Source of the DNA: Budorcas taxicolor
Taxonomy: Eukaryota > Chordata > Mammalia > Artiodactyla > Bovidae
Direction of reading: 5' to 3'
Assembly (NCBI RefSeq): GCF_023091745.1
Contig: NC_068934.1
Location: 17,190,434-17,254,433, forward strand
Length of the DNA stretch: 64,000 nucleotides
Part shown: positions 53,040 to 63,244 of the stretch, in pieces
Numbering within the stretch: the stretch's first letter is position 1
Layout: every line of letters starts with the position of its first letter
Translations under genes and position numbers: made by a program
Notes under the pieces: generated by a model
Seen by the model: only the letters and a program-made list of their open reading frames with translations
What the model was told of the DNA's origin: nothing
The model's database searches: none

Positions 53040-53720
53040 GGTCACGGCCTTAAAGTAGAGGTTCTTGATGTGAACACATGGCTGGGAAAAAAAGTGAACA
53101 TTTCCTCCCATTGTGAATATAGGCAATAAACCGCAATAGCATTAGACGTCTCTAGGACTTTGTTACCAAGAGGGATCAGATATTTTTGTATCCCATGAGA
53201 GTTGTTGGAGGTACTTAGAAATATTATTTGCACTCATTACTATTCCCAGGTTATGATTAGACCTGACACTAGGTTTTGTTATAAGTCTTGAATTTAAAAA
53301 GAAATAAAAATATTGCTGTATCAGAAATGTATCAATTTAATATTTCAGTTACTACTTTAATGGGCTTCCCAGGTGGCTCAGTGGTAAAGAATCTGCCTGC
53401 CAAGCAGGAGACGCGGGTTCAATCCCTAGGTCAGGAAGATCTCCTGGAGAAGGGAATGGCAACCCACTCCAGTATTCTCACCTGGGAAATCCCATGGATA
53501 GAGGAGCCTGGCAGGCTACAGTCCATAGGATTGCAAACAGTTGTATGCAGCTTAGCGACTAAACAGTCACAACAAACCATTTTAGTATAAAGGGTTTCCC
53601 TTGTAAGCCTACAGATTTTATTTTTTGCATTTGGAAACAGTTTTCTGAGAAAGGGTCTATAAGCTTCAAGGAACTGTCAGAGGGCTCCATGAGACAAAAA
53701 AGCTGAGACACTTGTCCCAG
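53040..53720 (+). repeat. Ancient mammalian repeat, split by a Bov-tA
   Basis: 'tagaggttcttgatgtgaacacatggctggg' at the left and, beyond the SINE, 'attttttgcatttggaaacagttttctgagaaagggtctataagcttcaaggaactgtcagagggctccatgagac' at the right. The latter is a familiar mammalian-wide repeat segment whose family I do not name. Confidence 0.4.
53362..53575 (+). mobile_element. Bov-tA SINE
   Basis: GGGCTTCCCAGGTGGCTCAG, 'gacgcgggttcaatccctaggtcagg', 'gagaagggaatggcaacccactcc', 'cagtccataggattgcaaacagttg' in forward orientation, complete with box B. Confidence 0.93.
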
Positions 53721-54105
53721 TTGGTCTCTAGGCCACCTGAACACCTGGGACTTCAGGATCCAAGGGTATCAGGCCTGGGGCCATCCATTCAGTATGCAGC
53801 CCCTGCCTCCTGCCATCCTTCCAGCCTTCTCTGCTTCCACAGCAGTAGCAGCATCAGAGGCAATTCCCTGGGCACCATGCAGCCGGGTTGATGCCCAGTT
53901 ACATCAGACCAACATCTCCCGATTTGTTGGTGGCTGAGGACATCAGAGAAGCCTGGAATGGGGTGGGAGGGAGGGGCTGGAGGCCCTCCTGTCCCCTGAG
54001 GACCTGGGCTCCCCCTGCATCCTGCATGGAGAGTACTGTGGTTACGCCACCTCTAGGGCTGCCCCCGCAACCCCAAGGTTTCCAGGCTCCTCACCCTGGT
54101 TCTTC
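53721..54105. other. No gene seen; GC-rich unassigned sequence
   Basis: A 171-codon frame (53888-54403) begins here, but it runs into a MIR copy and has no domain or splice context. Confidence 0.4.
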
Positions 54106-54300
54106 CCTGAGGCTCCTGTGCATAAATCCGAGATCTGGGAAACCTGGGCACTTCTCGTTTTGCAGGGAAGGAAGCCGAGGTGTAGAGAGAGCGAATGCCT
54201 GGTCTAGGGCCACACAGCCTGTCAGGGTCGGAGGAGGGACGGGGCCCGTCCAGTGTGGGTGCCGTGTCCTAGAACAGAGTGACCTCAGTTTGCCAGGGGG
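54106..54300 (-). repeat. MIR SINE relic
   Basis: 'ttgcagggaaggaagccgaggtgtagagagagcg' and 'ctagggccacacagcctgtcagggtcggag' follow reverse MIR. Confidence 0.55.
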
Positions 54301-54589
54301 CTGCCTTTACTGTGAAGGGGATCTTCAAGGAGTCCTTTTCTGCACATTTACTCAACCTTTTACTTCGGGGAGCCCACCTGTCTCTCATTTATTTGATTAT
54401 TAGCAGTTCAAGTTCTCTCCTAAGAGTCCAGTCTGGTCGCTTAAGGAGTTGTGTCACTGAATTTTCAGATCCCTTCCCCATCTCAAAAGAAGAGAGAGAA
54501 GTGGACTAGTTCTTGAAATCCCTTTCGTAATCATTAGAATTTGTGTTTCGACTTTGATCCTAGAGACAAAGACCAAGCTTAAAGCCTCA

Positions 54590-55270
54590 CGGTATTAACT
54601 ATTCCTTCATCAATTATTGATTGAGCCTCTGTGTCAGGAACCAGGCTGAGCCATAGGCTAGACAGCAATGGACAGATGACCCTGACCTCATGGGGCTTCT
54701 ATTCAAGATGGACATTGAATAGCTAGTTCAGGCATGCTGAGTGTATCAGAAGAAGAGTGATGGGTCAGGAGGAACCGATCAGCTGGTGTTAGTCAACAAA
54801 GGCTTTTCAACGTAGGTGGCTTTTATGGTGAAACAGAAAAGGTTTATGGGAATGAGCTGGGGGAATTCTGGAAATCAGGACAGCATGTGCAAAGCCCTGA
54901 GACCGGGAGATGTCTTGATGGAGGAAAGAGAATGAGGAGAGAAGCAGCTGGTGAGGTTAGAGGGATAGAAAAGACTCGGAGAGCAAGACCTTGTATACTA
55001 GGGGAGGGTCTGAAGGTATCTTGAGGGCAATGGGAAGCCACAGAGCTTTCCACAGAAGAAAGACACCATGAGAGGCACCTTTTAAGATCACACCTGGTAC
55101 AGGAGAAGAATTGGAGTGAGAGGCGAGACAGGGCAAGCTAGCTAAGAGACTCTTGCAGTAGCAACCATGAGAGAAGATAGCCTCTGGGTCTAAGGTATTG
55201 CCTGATTGATGAGGATCTGGTCCAGGTTTGAGAGCTCTTTATGAGAAGGATGAAGTGGCTAAGGAACAGG
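54590..55270 (-). mobile_element. Long L2-type relic
   Basis: About 680 bp in complement L2 order: 'catcaattattgattgagcctctgtgtcaggaaccagg', 'tgacctcatggggcttctattc', 'cagcatgtgcaaagccctgagaccgg', 'ggcaatgggaagccacagagc' and 'agactcttgcagtagcaacc'. No open frame of LINE origin. Confidence 0.58.
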
Positions 55271-55895
55271 GCAAATGAGGCTTAGAGAGACTGCCTTCCT
55301 CTTATCTCCCCAGTGTCTGCAGGTCGTGGAGATCAGAGCCTCACCCTGGTGGGACAGGTAGCCCCCACCCCTGGCCGCTGAGCACACCTTGGCATCCAGT
55401 TGTATCAGCCCAGCTTCTTTATCACGTGGTCCCTGAAGTTGCTGGAAAAGCTAAGCAGATAGAGCCAGAAAGGTGAAGGAGGCAGCCCTCCCTGTTCCTT
55501 TAATTCATTATGTCTCTTAGGCCTTCTCTACCGAGCCTGGACACAGTAAACCAAACTTCTGTGCTTCCTGCCCTCCCAGAGTTCATGATGAAAATAGTCA
55601 CTCAGAAAGATACGTGACTCTGAGCTGTGAGAAGTACAGGATCAAGAGCGGAAGTGGCATTCAAAATATTGAACAACCTGGACAGCACGTGCACAGGCCG
55701 CTCAGAACGGGCCTCTGGCATAACTCCCAGACAGGTCCGCGGAGCCTTCTGCTTGCCACAACATGGCTTAGCCTCTGGCTTGTGGGCCAGGCTGGAGGGC
55801 CCTGGGGAGGAGCTGAGGTCATGGAGGGCAGTGTCCCAGGGCTCAAGGTACTGACTACATAGCAACCAGGGTGGGAGTTTTTCCATATTTTAGAC
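55271..55895. other. No gene supported; unassigned sequence
   Basis: Three overlapping frames of 75-94 codons at 55600-55890 on both strands, none with a domain. Confidence 0.35.
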
Positions 55896-56455
55896 ACAGT
55901 GGTCCTGGTATCTGCCTACTGATCTAGAAGGGAGTCTGGGGAGGCTTCCTGGAGGAGGTGACATCTGAGGTGAGATCTGAAGGCAGGGCCTGTGAAGCCG
56001 GGAGCAGCAGTAGGAGAAACAGCTGTGGAAATGCTCCGAAGTGGGCCAGACAGTGGTGTGTTTGAGGGCAGGAAAGGGGCAGGGCATGTGGTGAGAGGAA
56101 GCAGAGTGACCAGCCGGAGCCATGCCCTCTGGGCCCTGGAGCCGGGGAAGGGCTCACATCTCCATGCGTGTGGGGTACGGGGAGACTGGTCCGGGTACCA
56201 CTGCAGGAGCTCAGGTGAGACGTGGCTGTGGCTTGGACAGAGGGGGAGAGGAGTGGGCTGGATTCCATGAGGGGTGAGTGTGGGGGTGAGCAGAGGGGAG
56301 GGGTCCCGAGAGGCGGCCTTGGTGCCCAGCATGTGCCGCTGGTGGAGGGTGCATCGCTCACCGGGATGTGCCAGCGGAGGAGGCCCCTCTGGAGGTAGAG
56401 GCTGCACTGTGGACTGTTGAGTTCGAAGCTGGCAGGTGAGAGGTGTGCAGCCAGT
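55896..56455 (-). mobile_element. L2-type relic
   Basis: 'gggaggcttcctggaggaggtgacatctgaggtgagatctgaagg' matches the complement L2 block 'gaaggcctcactgagaaggtgacatttgagcaaagacctgaagg'. Later L2-like order continues ('gtggactgttgagttcgaagctggcagg'). Minus-strand frames of 145-163 codons here are by-products. Confidence 0.5.
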
Positions 56456-56820
56456 TCCTGAGCCTAAATGCGCTCGCTTCTAAGACCCGGGAAGTAACAC
56501 CTGCTTTATGGAGTTGTTGTAAATGCCGTTACAAACACGTCAGGAAGCACCTCACCCACTATAAGCCGGCAGTGACCATAGGTGGTCAGTGGTAGTCATT
56601 GCTTTTAATTAAATGTGTATGATCAGGAATCCTGCAAGATCCTGTTACAAAGAAAAGGTATGGTACCTTTTCTCCTTCGTGAAATGCAGTTTTGGAGTCC
56701 CTGCCAGCAGTGGTGATGATGATGGTGAGATGGCAGTGGTGGTGATGACTGCCTCCCTGGCTTTTCGAAGTGGGTCAGACATCAGTCCCCCTCATTTAGG
56801 GAGCTGATCTTGTGTAGAGG
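56456..56820. other. No gene seen; short (GAT/GGT)n-like stretch at 56710-56750
   Basis: Unassigned. 'ggtgatgatgatggtgagatggcagtggtggtgatgac' is a degenerate trinucleotide repeat. Confidence 0.35.
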
Positions 56821-57020
56821 AAGGGTCACTGGGCTGGGATTCAGATATTTAGCTCTGTTCCTGCCTCGGGTGGGTCACGTAGTCTCTCTCAACCTTAGTA
56901 TCTTCAGATGTAAAAGGGGGACGGGTGACAATATGTACCTCTCAGGATGGTGATAACATTCAAACCAAATGACTTGTGCAGAGTTAATGGAATGCATAGT
57001 GGTGCTTAATAAAAGTTACG
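56821..57020 (+). repeat. MIR SINE
   Basis: 'cactgggctgggattcagatatttagctctgttcctgcctcgggtgggtcacgtagtctctctcaaccttagtatcttcagatgtaaaaggggg' through 'agagttaatggaatgcatagtggtgcttaataaaagtt' is a nearly complete forward MIR. Confidence 0.78.
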
Positions 57021-57104
57021 GCTCTTGTTCTTTCTTGCATGACCATGGTTCCTGTGCCTTAGGAAAGGAAGTAGAAAGTCGCATCCAGCCCCTCCCAGCG
57101 GGAC

Positions 57105-57500
57105 CTCAGCCCCCTCTGGCCTTTGCCTCCTGTCTCCTCCCCTTCTCCTGCTGTGATCCAGCCCTAGAAAGCAACACTGCCTTCTCTACACACACCTGCC
57201 CTCAGCATGGCATGCCCTTTTCGCACCCTTTGCCTGTCAAACGTCTTCTTTGTCTCCAGGGCCCAGGCAAGTGCCACCTCTTGCAGGGTACTTTTCTGAC
57301 ACTGCCAAGGAGAGCTCACAGCTCCGTCTCTCCTGTTCCCCCCAGTCCTGTCACTCTGCCCTCCCTTGAACACATCCAGTGCTCAGCCTTGGGTTACAGT
57401 GCAGACCTGTGTCCTTGACTGTAAGCTTTAGAGCCCGTGACCTTGTCTGTTACAATCTCATACGATCCTCAACACTGAGCATGGGTTCACACACAAAAAT
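57105..57500 (+). mobile_element. L2 LINE 3'-end relic
   Basis: 'caggcaagtgccacctcttgcagggtacttttctgac', 'ccttgactgtaagctttagagcccgtgaccttgtctg' and 'aacactgagcatgggttcac' follow the L2 3' end in forward order. Confidence 0.6.
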
Positions 57501-57669
57501 CACCTAACTGGGTGGAACTGAATTAATTTGACTGATGGAGACTCAGGCAGCAGCTCCGTCACCTTGTCGGTGGCTCCAGGCAAGGGCTGTGAGTTGGCAT
57601 GGGGACTGAAAGGCCTGTAGCTGAGCAGGCGCTGTCCCAGACACGTCAGAGAGGAACAGGTTGTTTGGG

Positions 57670-58260
57670 GCGGATGTTTTTATTTCTTATTATTTTTTTT
57701 AAATTTGCTTTTTAATTGGAGTAAAAGTGAAAGAAAGTGAAGTCGCTCAGTTGTGTCTGACTCTTTGCGACCCCATGGACTGTAACCCACCAGGCTCCTC
57801 CATCCATGGAATTTTCCAGGCAAGAATACTAGAGTGGGTTGCCATTTCCTTCTCCAGGGGATCTTCCTGACACAGGGATTGAACCTGGGTCATCTCTGCA
57901 TTGCAGGCAGATGCTTTACCGTCTGAGCCATAATTGGAGGATAATCATTTTATAACATGTTAGTTTCTGATGTCACAATGTGAATCAGTTGTAAGTATAC
58001 ATATAGCCCCTCCCTCTGCCCCCTCCCACCCGTCTCCATCGCACCCAGCGAGGTCAGTGCAGAGCAGCAGGCCGAGCTCCCCGTGCTAACAGCACCTCCC
58101 ACTAGAGCTCTGTCTGACACATGGAAGTAGATATATGTCAGTGCTACTCTCTCAGTTCGCCCCACCCTCTCCTTCCCCCCTTGTGCCTACAAGTCTGTTC
58201 TCTATATCTGTCTATGTTTCTCTTCCTCCCTGCAAATAGATTCATCAGTACCGTTTTGGG
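57670..58260 (-). mobile_element. Ruminant L1 3'-end fragment, split by a Bov-tA
   Basis: The T-rich left edge and 'tttttaattggag', then right of the SINE 'gaggataatcattttataacatgttagtttctgatgtcacaatgtgaatcagttgtaagtatacatatagcccctccc' to 'ttgtgcctacaagtctgttctctatatctgtc', are complement L1 3' UTR and ORF2 end, older than the L1 at 15-18 kb. Confidence 0.75.
57713..57939 (-). mobile_element. Bov-tA SINE with 9-bp target duplication
   Basis: The body at 57722-57930 starts 'aaagtgaaagaaagtgaagtcgctcagttgtgtctgactctttgcgacccc' and ends 'ggcagatgctttaccgtctgagcca'. TAATTGGAG is present at 57713-57721 and 57931-57939, inside the L1. Confidence 0.93.
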
Positions 58261-58950
58261 CAGATAGTTTTGTAGCTGATGTCAAAAGGACCCTCAGTTC
58301 AGCTACGGAGCAGCCGTGCCCACCGCCTCTGGTAGCTGGTCCATTGCAGCCGGGCTGCTCTGAGGAGCTGGACAGGGGTAGCTAGCCCTGCCTGATAGTG
58401 AAGTTAGGGACCCTTCTCTTGGGCCTGGGTCAGCCCTGGCTCCATGGCTCTTCTTGCCCCAGGCTCACCCCTCCAGTCCAGCCTCACTCCAGCCAGTGAG
58501 TGGTCTCCAGGACAAACCTTGCCTACGATCACACAGCTTCAAACCCTCTGATGGATGAAGCCATTGCTAGAACCTGCCCCGGAGGCCTTCCCGGCTCTAG
58601 CCCTGCATCCTTCATAGCCTCCAGGCTCTCAGTGTCCACTGTTCTGCTGCTGCTCACATTTCTAAGGACAAGGCTGCATTTCAGACTTCCTGCCATGGAT
58701 CTTTTTGTTTTGAAAACATTACGCTCACTTGAAATCTTGCTTGGAGCCTGTTTCGCCTAGGTCCATCGGGGTAGAGCTGACCCCTCCCTGTCTAGATCCC
58801 CCTGTGGATCACAGACTGTCCCGTCCTACCTGTAACACTTTGTACCTTTGAATACAAGGAGCACGGCTCGTGAACCATCGTTAGCAGTGGACTTTATAAA
58901 AAACAGTGTGTGCTCTTCAGGACTGACACACAGGTCCTGAGTGGCCCTGA
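58261..58950. other. No gene supported; unassigned sequence
   Basis: Weak L2-like words at 58780-58870. The 86-codon frame at 58500-58760 has no domain. Confidence 0.35.
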
Positions 58951-59112
58951 GAAACGCTATCCCTTAGAATGCTCACAATAGCCCTGGAAGGTGGGTATAA
59001 GGATCTCCCTTTGCAGATGAAGGAGCTGAGGCTCAGAGAGGTTAATTAACTTGCTCTGTGTCACACAGCTCTTCTGAGTCAGAGCTGAGTCAGGCCTCTG
59101 CTAGCTCCATCT
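58951..59112 (-). repeat. MIR SINE
   Basis: 'atgctcacaatagccctggaaggtgggtataaggatctccctttgcagatgaaggagctgaggctcagagaggttaattaacttgctctgtgtcacacagc' is a well-kept reverse MIR. Confidence 0.8.
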
Positions 59113-60395
59113 TCCCAGCTACTGGTTCTGGTCTGGGTCTGACACACACAGGAGGCAGTCAGTAACTGCCTGCTGATGAAAGAATGAGCATGAAGCTACT
59201 AAACAGGAAAAAACGATGTGTCAAGGAGGGCTAGCTTGCTTGCTTTTAAAAAATAAAAGAGGCTTTCTCTTATAGTTCTATGGACGTGGCTGAAAAGAAG
59301 TGATGGTGTCATGCAGCATCTTAGATTGTTTTCGGACTGGCCACAGTTTTAAGCAGATCGTAAGACCATCATTATCTCTGCTGTACGGCATGGAAAACTA
59401 CCTCACTCTGAAAGCAGCTTGATGTTGAATGTCCTCAGCTAGCGGACAACAACGAGAGGGTGCACAGAGAAAGACACAGCTGGTCTTTTCTTTACCCCAC
59501 CCAACCACGGTGAGTTGTTAGGTTGTGTAGGCAGAGTCCCTGTGGCTAGAGTCCAATTTTCTGTCCTGAATTGCTTCATGCCTAAAATGCTTTGCTTTTG
59601 TTATTCCCCACCAAAGAGAAAAAAAAAGAAAGGCAATCCAACCAAGAGGGAGTGAGGAAGAACAGAAACTTTGAAATACCCAGAAGAAAGCTCAAGTGAG
59701 CCTGTTTCAAAGACATAATCAGCAGCAGAAGTCCAGGGAAAAAAAAAAAAATTCATGCACAACCGTGGTAAGGTTGGAAAGTACAGACCACAATCCTCGG
59801 GGTAGAGCTCCTCCTTGCTATACGTCTGGGAGCAACATGACCAGCTCAGCTTGGATCAACAGGCTCTATGTTTGAAGAGGAGATACTTAAGGCTCTAAAA
59901 GCATCTCTGAGTGAGGGTCTCTGGGACCCCTTGAGCAGGGGCAGCAGGGACTCCCAGAAAGGAGGTGTGACCCTGAACCTTCACCATCCCTGCATGGTGG
60001 AGTCCCTGGTGCCCATTCCCTTGTGGGTTCTGACCCACTCAGGCTTAGAGTCCATCTGGATATAATAGAAACCCTGGCCCTCCTAGTCAGGGGGGCCTGG
60101 AAGTTCACTGCAGTTTTTCCAGCCACAGAGTCCTTAGGGCTGACTGTGGATGCCCACTGTCCTCTCTCGTCCACAAGGTGATGGCCCAGCACACAGCTTG
60201 GGCTTCTGCCCCAGCTTCCTATTCTGGCCCATGGTTCCCACCTGGGACTGGATGACACTTCTGAAGCTCAGTGAGCTTGGCTGCCAGACCTGAACCCCAT
60301 CGTACTCACCCCAGCTGTCTGGGGACCTGTATGAGCAGGCAGGCACCCATCATTAATAACAATGAATAATTATTATTGACAACTAAGAATTATGA
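59113..60395. other. No gene supported; long repeat-poor stretch
   Basis: 1.28 kb with only an A13 run (59739-59751) and short A-rich patches. 59270-59620 is complex, AT-moderate and repeat-free, a candidate for conserved non-coding DNA. The 123-codon minus frame 59887-60258 has no domain. Confidence 0.35.
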
Positions 60396-60985
60396 TGATT
60401 CCTTAAATAACAGTTCTTATGGTTAGTAAACTAGTGATTTAACCATGATTTCCAGGCCAGACTGTCTGGGTTCAAAATTCTGGCTCCATTATTTATTGTG
60501 TGACTTTGGGCAATTTTGGGGCTTCCCGGTAACTCAGCTGGTAAAAAATCCACCTGTAATGAAGAAGACCAGGTTCGATTCCTGAGTCAGGAAGATCCAT
60601 CCCCTGGAGAAGGGATAGACTACCCACTCCAGTATTCTGGGGCTTCCCTGGTGGCTCAGATGGTAAAGAATCCTCCTGCCATGTGGGGTTTGGTCCCTGG
60701 GTTGGGAAGATCCCCTGGAGAAGGGAACGGCTACCCACTGCAATATTCTGGCTTGGAGAATTCCATGGACAGAGGAGCCTCCTAGGCTATAGTCCATGGG
60801 GTTGCAAAAAGTCAGACAGGGCTGAGTTTCACTTTCATTGGCCTCTTAACACTGCAGAGAAAGATAATTTTTCCTACTTCACAGAACTGTTTATGAGGGT
60901 TAAATGAGTTAATATTAGTAGAGTGTTTAGGACAATGCCTAGCTCACTGTAACTACTATATTGCTGACTAAAATTACAATAGTAG
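60396..60985 (+). repeat. MIR SINE split by Bov-tA units
   Basis: Left half 60460-60517: 'ccagactgtctgggttcaaaattctggctccattatttattgtgtgactttgggcaa'. Right half after the SINEs: 'cttcacagaactgtttatgagggttaaatgagttaatattagtagagtgtttaggacaatgcctagctcactg'. Together they form one forward MIR. Confidence 0.8.
60518..60838 (+). mobile_element. Head-to-tail Bov-tA units (one partial, one complete)
   Basis: Unit 1 (60518-60637) stops after 'acccactccagtattct'. Unit 2 (60638-60838) starts GGGGCTTCCCTGGTGGCTCAG and runs to 'catggggttgcaaaaagtcagacagggctgag' with a TTTCACTTTCA tail. Same joint as at 50976. Confidence 0.92.
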
Positions 60986-60999
60986 CAATAATAATCCTG

Positions 61000-61195
61000 T
61001 TCACCAACAATTTGTGGAACCTTTGCTACATGACAGGCACATAAGCACTGCAGCAACCCAAGATGTGGGGCCTTTTGGTATCCTGCATTTCAGACACAGA
61101 GGCCTGGGGAGGTTAAGGATACAGCCCAGTGTCACCAACTGGGAGGAAACAGAGCCAGAGGTCAAAACCAGACTCTGATTTTGGAACCAGTGCTT
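61000..61195 (-). repeat. MIR SINE
   Basis: 'gtggaacctttgctacatgacaggcacataagcactgcagcaaccc', 'tgcatttcagacacagaggcctggggaggttaagg' and 'ggaaacagagccagaggtcaaaacc' fit reverse MIR. Confidence 0.65.
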
Positions 61196-61625
61196 CTGAA
61201 CAACCTTTAATAAGAACTTACTGAGCTCCAGTAAGTTTCCCAATCATTCCTCTTTGAATCTCTACATGGAGACCGGCACTTCTGATAGAGGAATGTTCAA
61301 GAAACGCAATCTCATAGCAGCAAGGAGGCTCGAAGACACTGGTGGGATGAGGCTTCAGATGCTGGTGGGGCCAAGACCATGGCATTTTGGTCTTGTCTCC
61401 CCAGCTGAAGCCCAGTCTGCCCCAGGACAGGAGACAAGCCCTTCTCCTTCTTACTCTGTGGCTCCTTGAGAATGGATGGACGTCTGACCCCTCTGCAGCA
61501 CACTGCAGCTAGACCTTGATCTACAGCTGCTTCACCCAGGATGCCAGTGGCCAGAGCTGACCGGAGTCCACTAGCACTGTGCATTAGCTGATGGCAATGC
61601 CCAAGGTTTGCTCCGTGATGAGCTT
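61196..61625. other. No gene seen; unassigned sequence
   Basis: No recognised repeat. Short frames only. Confidence 0.35.
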
Positions 61626-62500
61626 GTTAGTGTTCAGTTGCTAAGTTGTGTCCAACTCTTTGTGGCCCCGTGGACTGCAGCCAGGCTTCCCTGTCTTTCA
61701 GTGTCTTCTGGGGTTTGCTCAAGCTCATGTCCATTCAGTTGGTGATGCCATCCAGACATCTCATTCTCTTTCACCCCCTTCTCCTCCTGCCTTCAGTCTT
61801 TCTCAGCATCAGGGTCTTTTCCAGTGAGTTAGCTTTGACCATTGGGTGATCAAAGTATTGGAGCTTTAGCTTCAGCATCAGTCCTTCCAATGACTATTCA
61901 GGGTTGATTTCCTTTTGGATTGACTTGTTTGATCTCTTGCTGTTCAGGGGACTCTCAAGCGTCTTCTCCAACGCCACAGTTTGAAAGCATCAGTTCTTTG
62001 GCACTCAGCCTTCTTTATGGTCCAACTCTCACATCCATACATGACTACGAGAAAAACCATAGCTTTGACCAGATGAACCTTTGTTGGCAAAGTAATGTCT
62101 CCCAGCTTTTTAATGTACTATCTAGGTTGGTCATAGCTTTTCTTCCAAGAGCAAGTGTCTTTTAATTTCATGGCTGCAGTCACCATCTGCAGTGATTTTG
62201 GAGCCCAAGAAAATAAAATGTGTCAGTGTTTCTACTTTTGCCGCATCTATTTGCCATGAAGTAATGGGACTGGATGCCAAAAAATAATCTTAGGGTTTTT
62301 TTTGTGCATGTGCTAAGTCGCTTCAGTCATGTCCGACTCTTTGCGACCCCATGGACTGTAGCCTGCTGGGCTCCTTTGTCTTAAGGTTGAGTTTTAAGCT
62401 AGCTTTTTTACTCTCCTCCTTCACCCTTACCAAGAGGCTGTTTAGTTCCTCTTCGATTTCTGTCATTAGAGTGGTATCATCTGCATATCTGATGAACTTG
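61626..62500 (-). mobile_element. BovB LINE 3' part, split by a truncated SINE
   Basis: Complement BovB from its 3' end ('tgttcagttgctaagttgtgtccaactctttgtggccccgtggactgcagcc') through 'cagcatcagtccttccaatgactattcagg', 'ggtccaactctcacatccatacatgac', 'ccatctgcagtgattttggagcccaag' to 'gtggtatcatctgcatatctga' near 62495. It contains only the region after the RT catalytic box and many frame breaks. Confidence 0.92.
62288..62388 (-). mobile_element. Truncated Bov-tA/BovB-tail fragment inside BovB, with target duplication
   Basis: About 81 bp (62298-62378): T-run, then 'gtgctaagtcgcttcagtcatgtccgactctttgcgaccccatggactgtagcctg'. TCTTAGGGTT at 62288-62297 and TCTTAAGGTT at 62379-62388 flank it (one mismatch). 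BovB resumes in register on both sides. The fragment is the shared 3' tail of Bov-tA and BovB, so either could be the source. Confidence 0.82.
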
Positions 62501-62870
62501 AGAGTATAAATTCAGCCAGGGAGGGGATGCCTCCACACCCTAGCCTGATTTCAGACTTCCGTTGCCTTACAGGAAAGGGGAGAAGGTGTATACTTTCACC
62601 AGATTCAGCACACAGCATGCTGGACTGAGTGCAAGGCAGGCTTAGGGAGCAGGGTGGAGTTGTGGTTACAGGAGAGTCAAGGTGCTCTGACCTACAATTC
62701 TGCCCTGTGATGACCTACTTTTTGAGGGTTTTAATTTTAGTAACCTGAAAGGAAATACTCGTAAAGGTAGGTATTGATCTATAGAGGGAAAACCATCAAG
62801 TCAATTGTGCCAGATAATGCAAATTTATTTTTAAATGTTAGACAGTAGAAAAGGCAGTGAATTAGTCATA
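62501..62870. other. No gene seen; unassigned sequence
   Basis: AT-rich, without a recognised family. Confidence 0.3.
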
Positions 62871-62975
62871 ATCACTATGTAATTTGACTTGAAATCCATT
62901 TAAGAGACATGCATTGAGTGTGGGCAAAGCACTAAGTGGAAAAGAGAGAAGGGAGCTACAAAGAAGCCCCAAGAT
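62871..62975 (-). mobile_element. Probable L2 3'-end relic
   Basis: 'catttaagagacatgcattgagtgtgggcaaagcactaagtgg' resembles the complement L2/MIR 3' end ('atatttattgagcgcctactatgtgcc'). Confidence 0.4.
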
Positions 62976-63037
62976 GTGAACTTTGCTTCCAGACCCTTCC
63001 ATCTCAGTGATCTTGTGGTTGGCAAAACCACGGCTTC

Positions 63038-63058
63038 ATTTATTTATTTATTTTTTTT
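63038..63058 (+). repeat. (ATTT)n plus T-run
   Basis: Four ATTT units ending in T8. Confidence 0.85.
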
Positions 63059-63244
63059 AACATGGAAAGAGATGAGACAGTCCTTCATGATTAGGCTTAA
63101 TTCAGCCAGAGACTTTGCCCTTAAAAACAGGCCTGGCTTTTATGTCATCTGCTTTCTGTATGAAAAACCACATTAGTTTATTCATTAAAACCTAGAGTTG
63201 ATTGTCTGGTCCTTGGAATAGACAGATTATTTGAATTTTTTTTT

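Noticed and set aside
53888..54403. 171-codon plus-strand frame
   Set aside because: It reads through a MIR relic and is compositionally simple. No recognised protein.
55916..56407. 163-codon and 145-codon minus-strand frames
   Set aside because: They overlap each other in different frames, are Pro/Ser-rich and lie in an L2-type relic.
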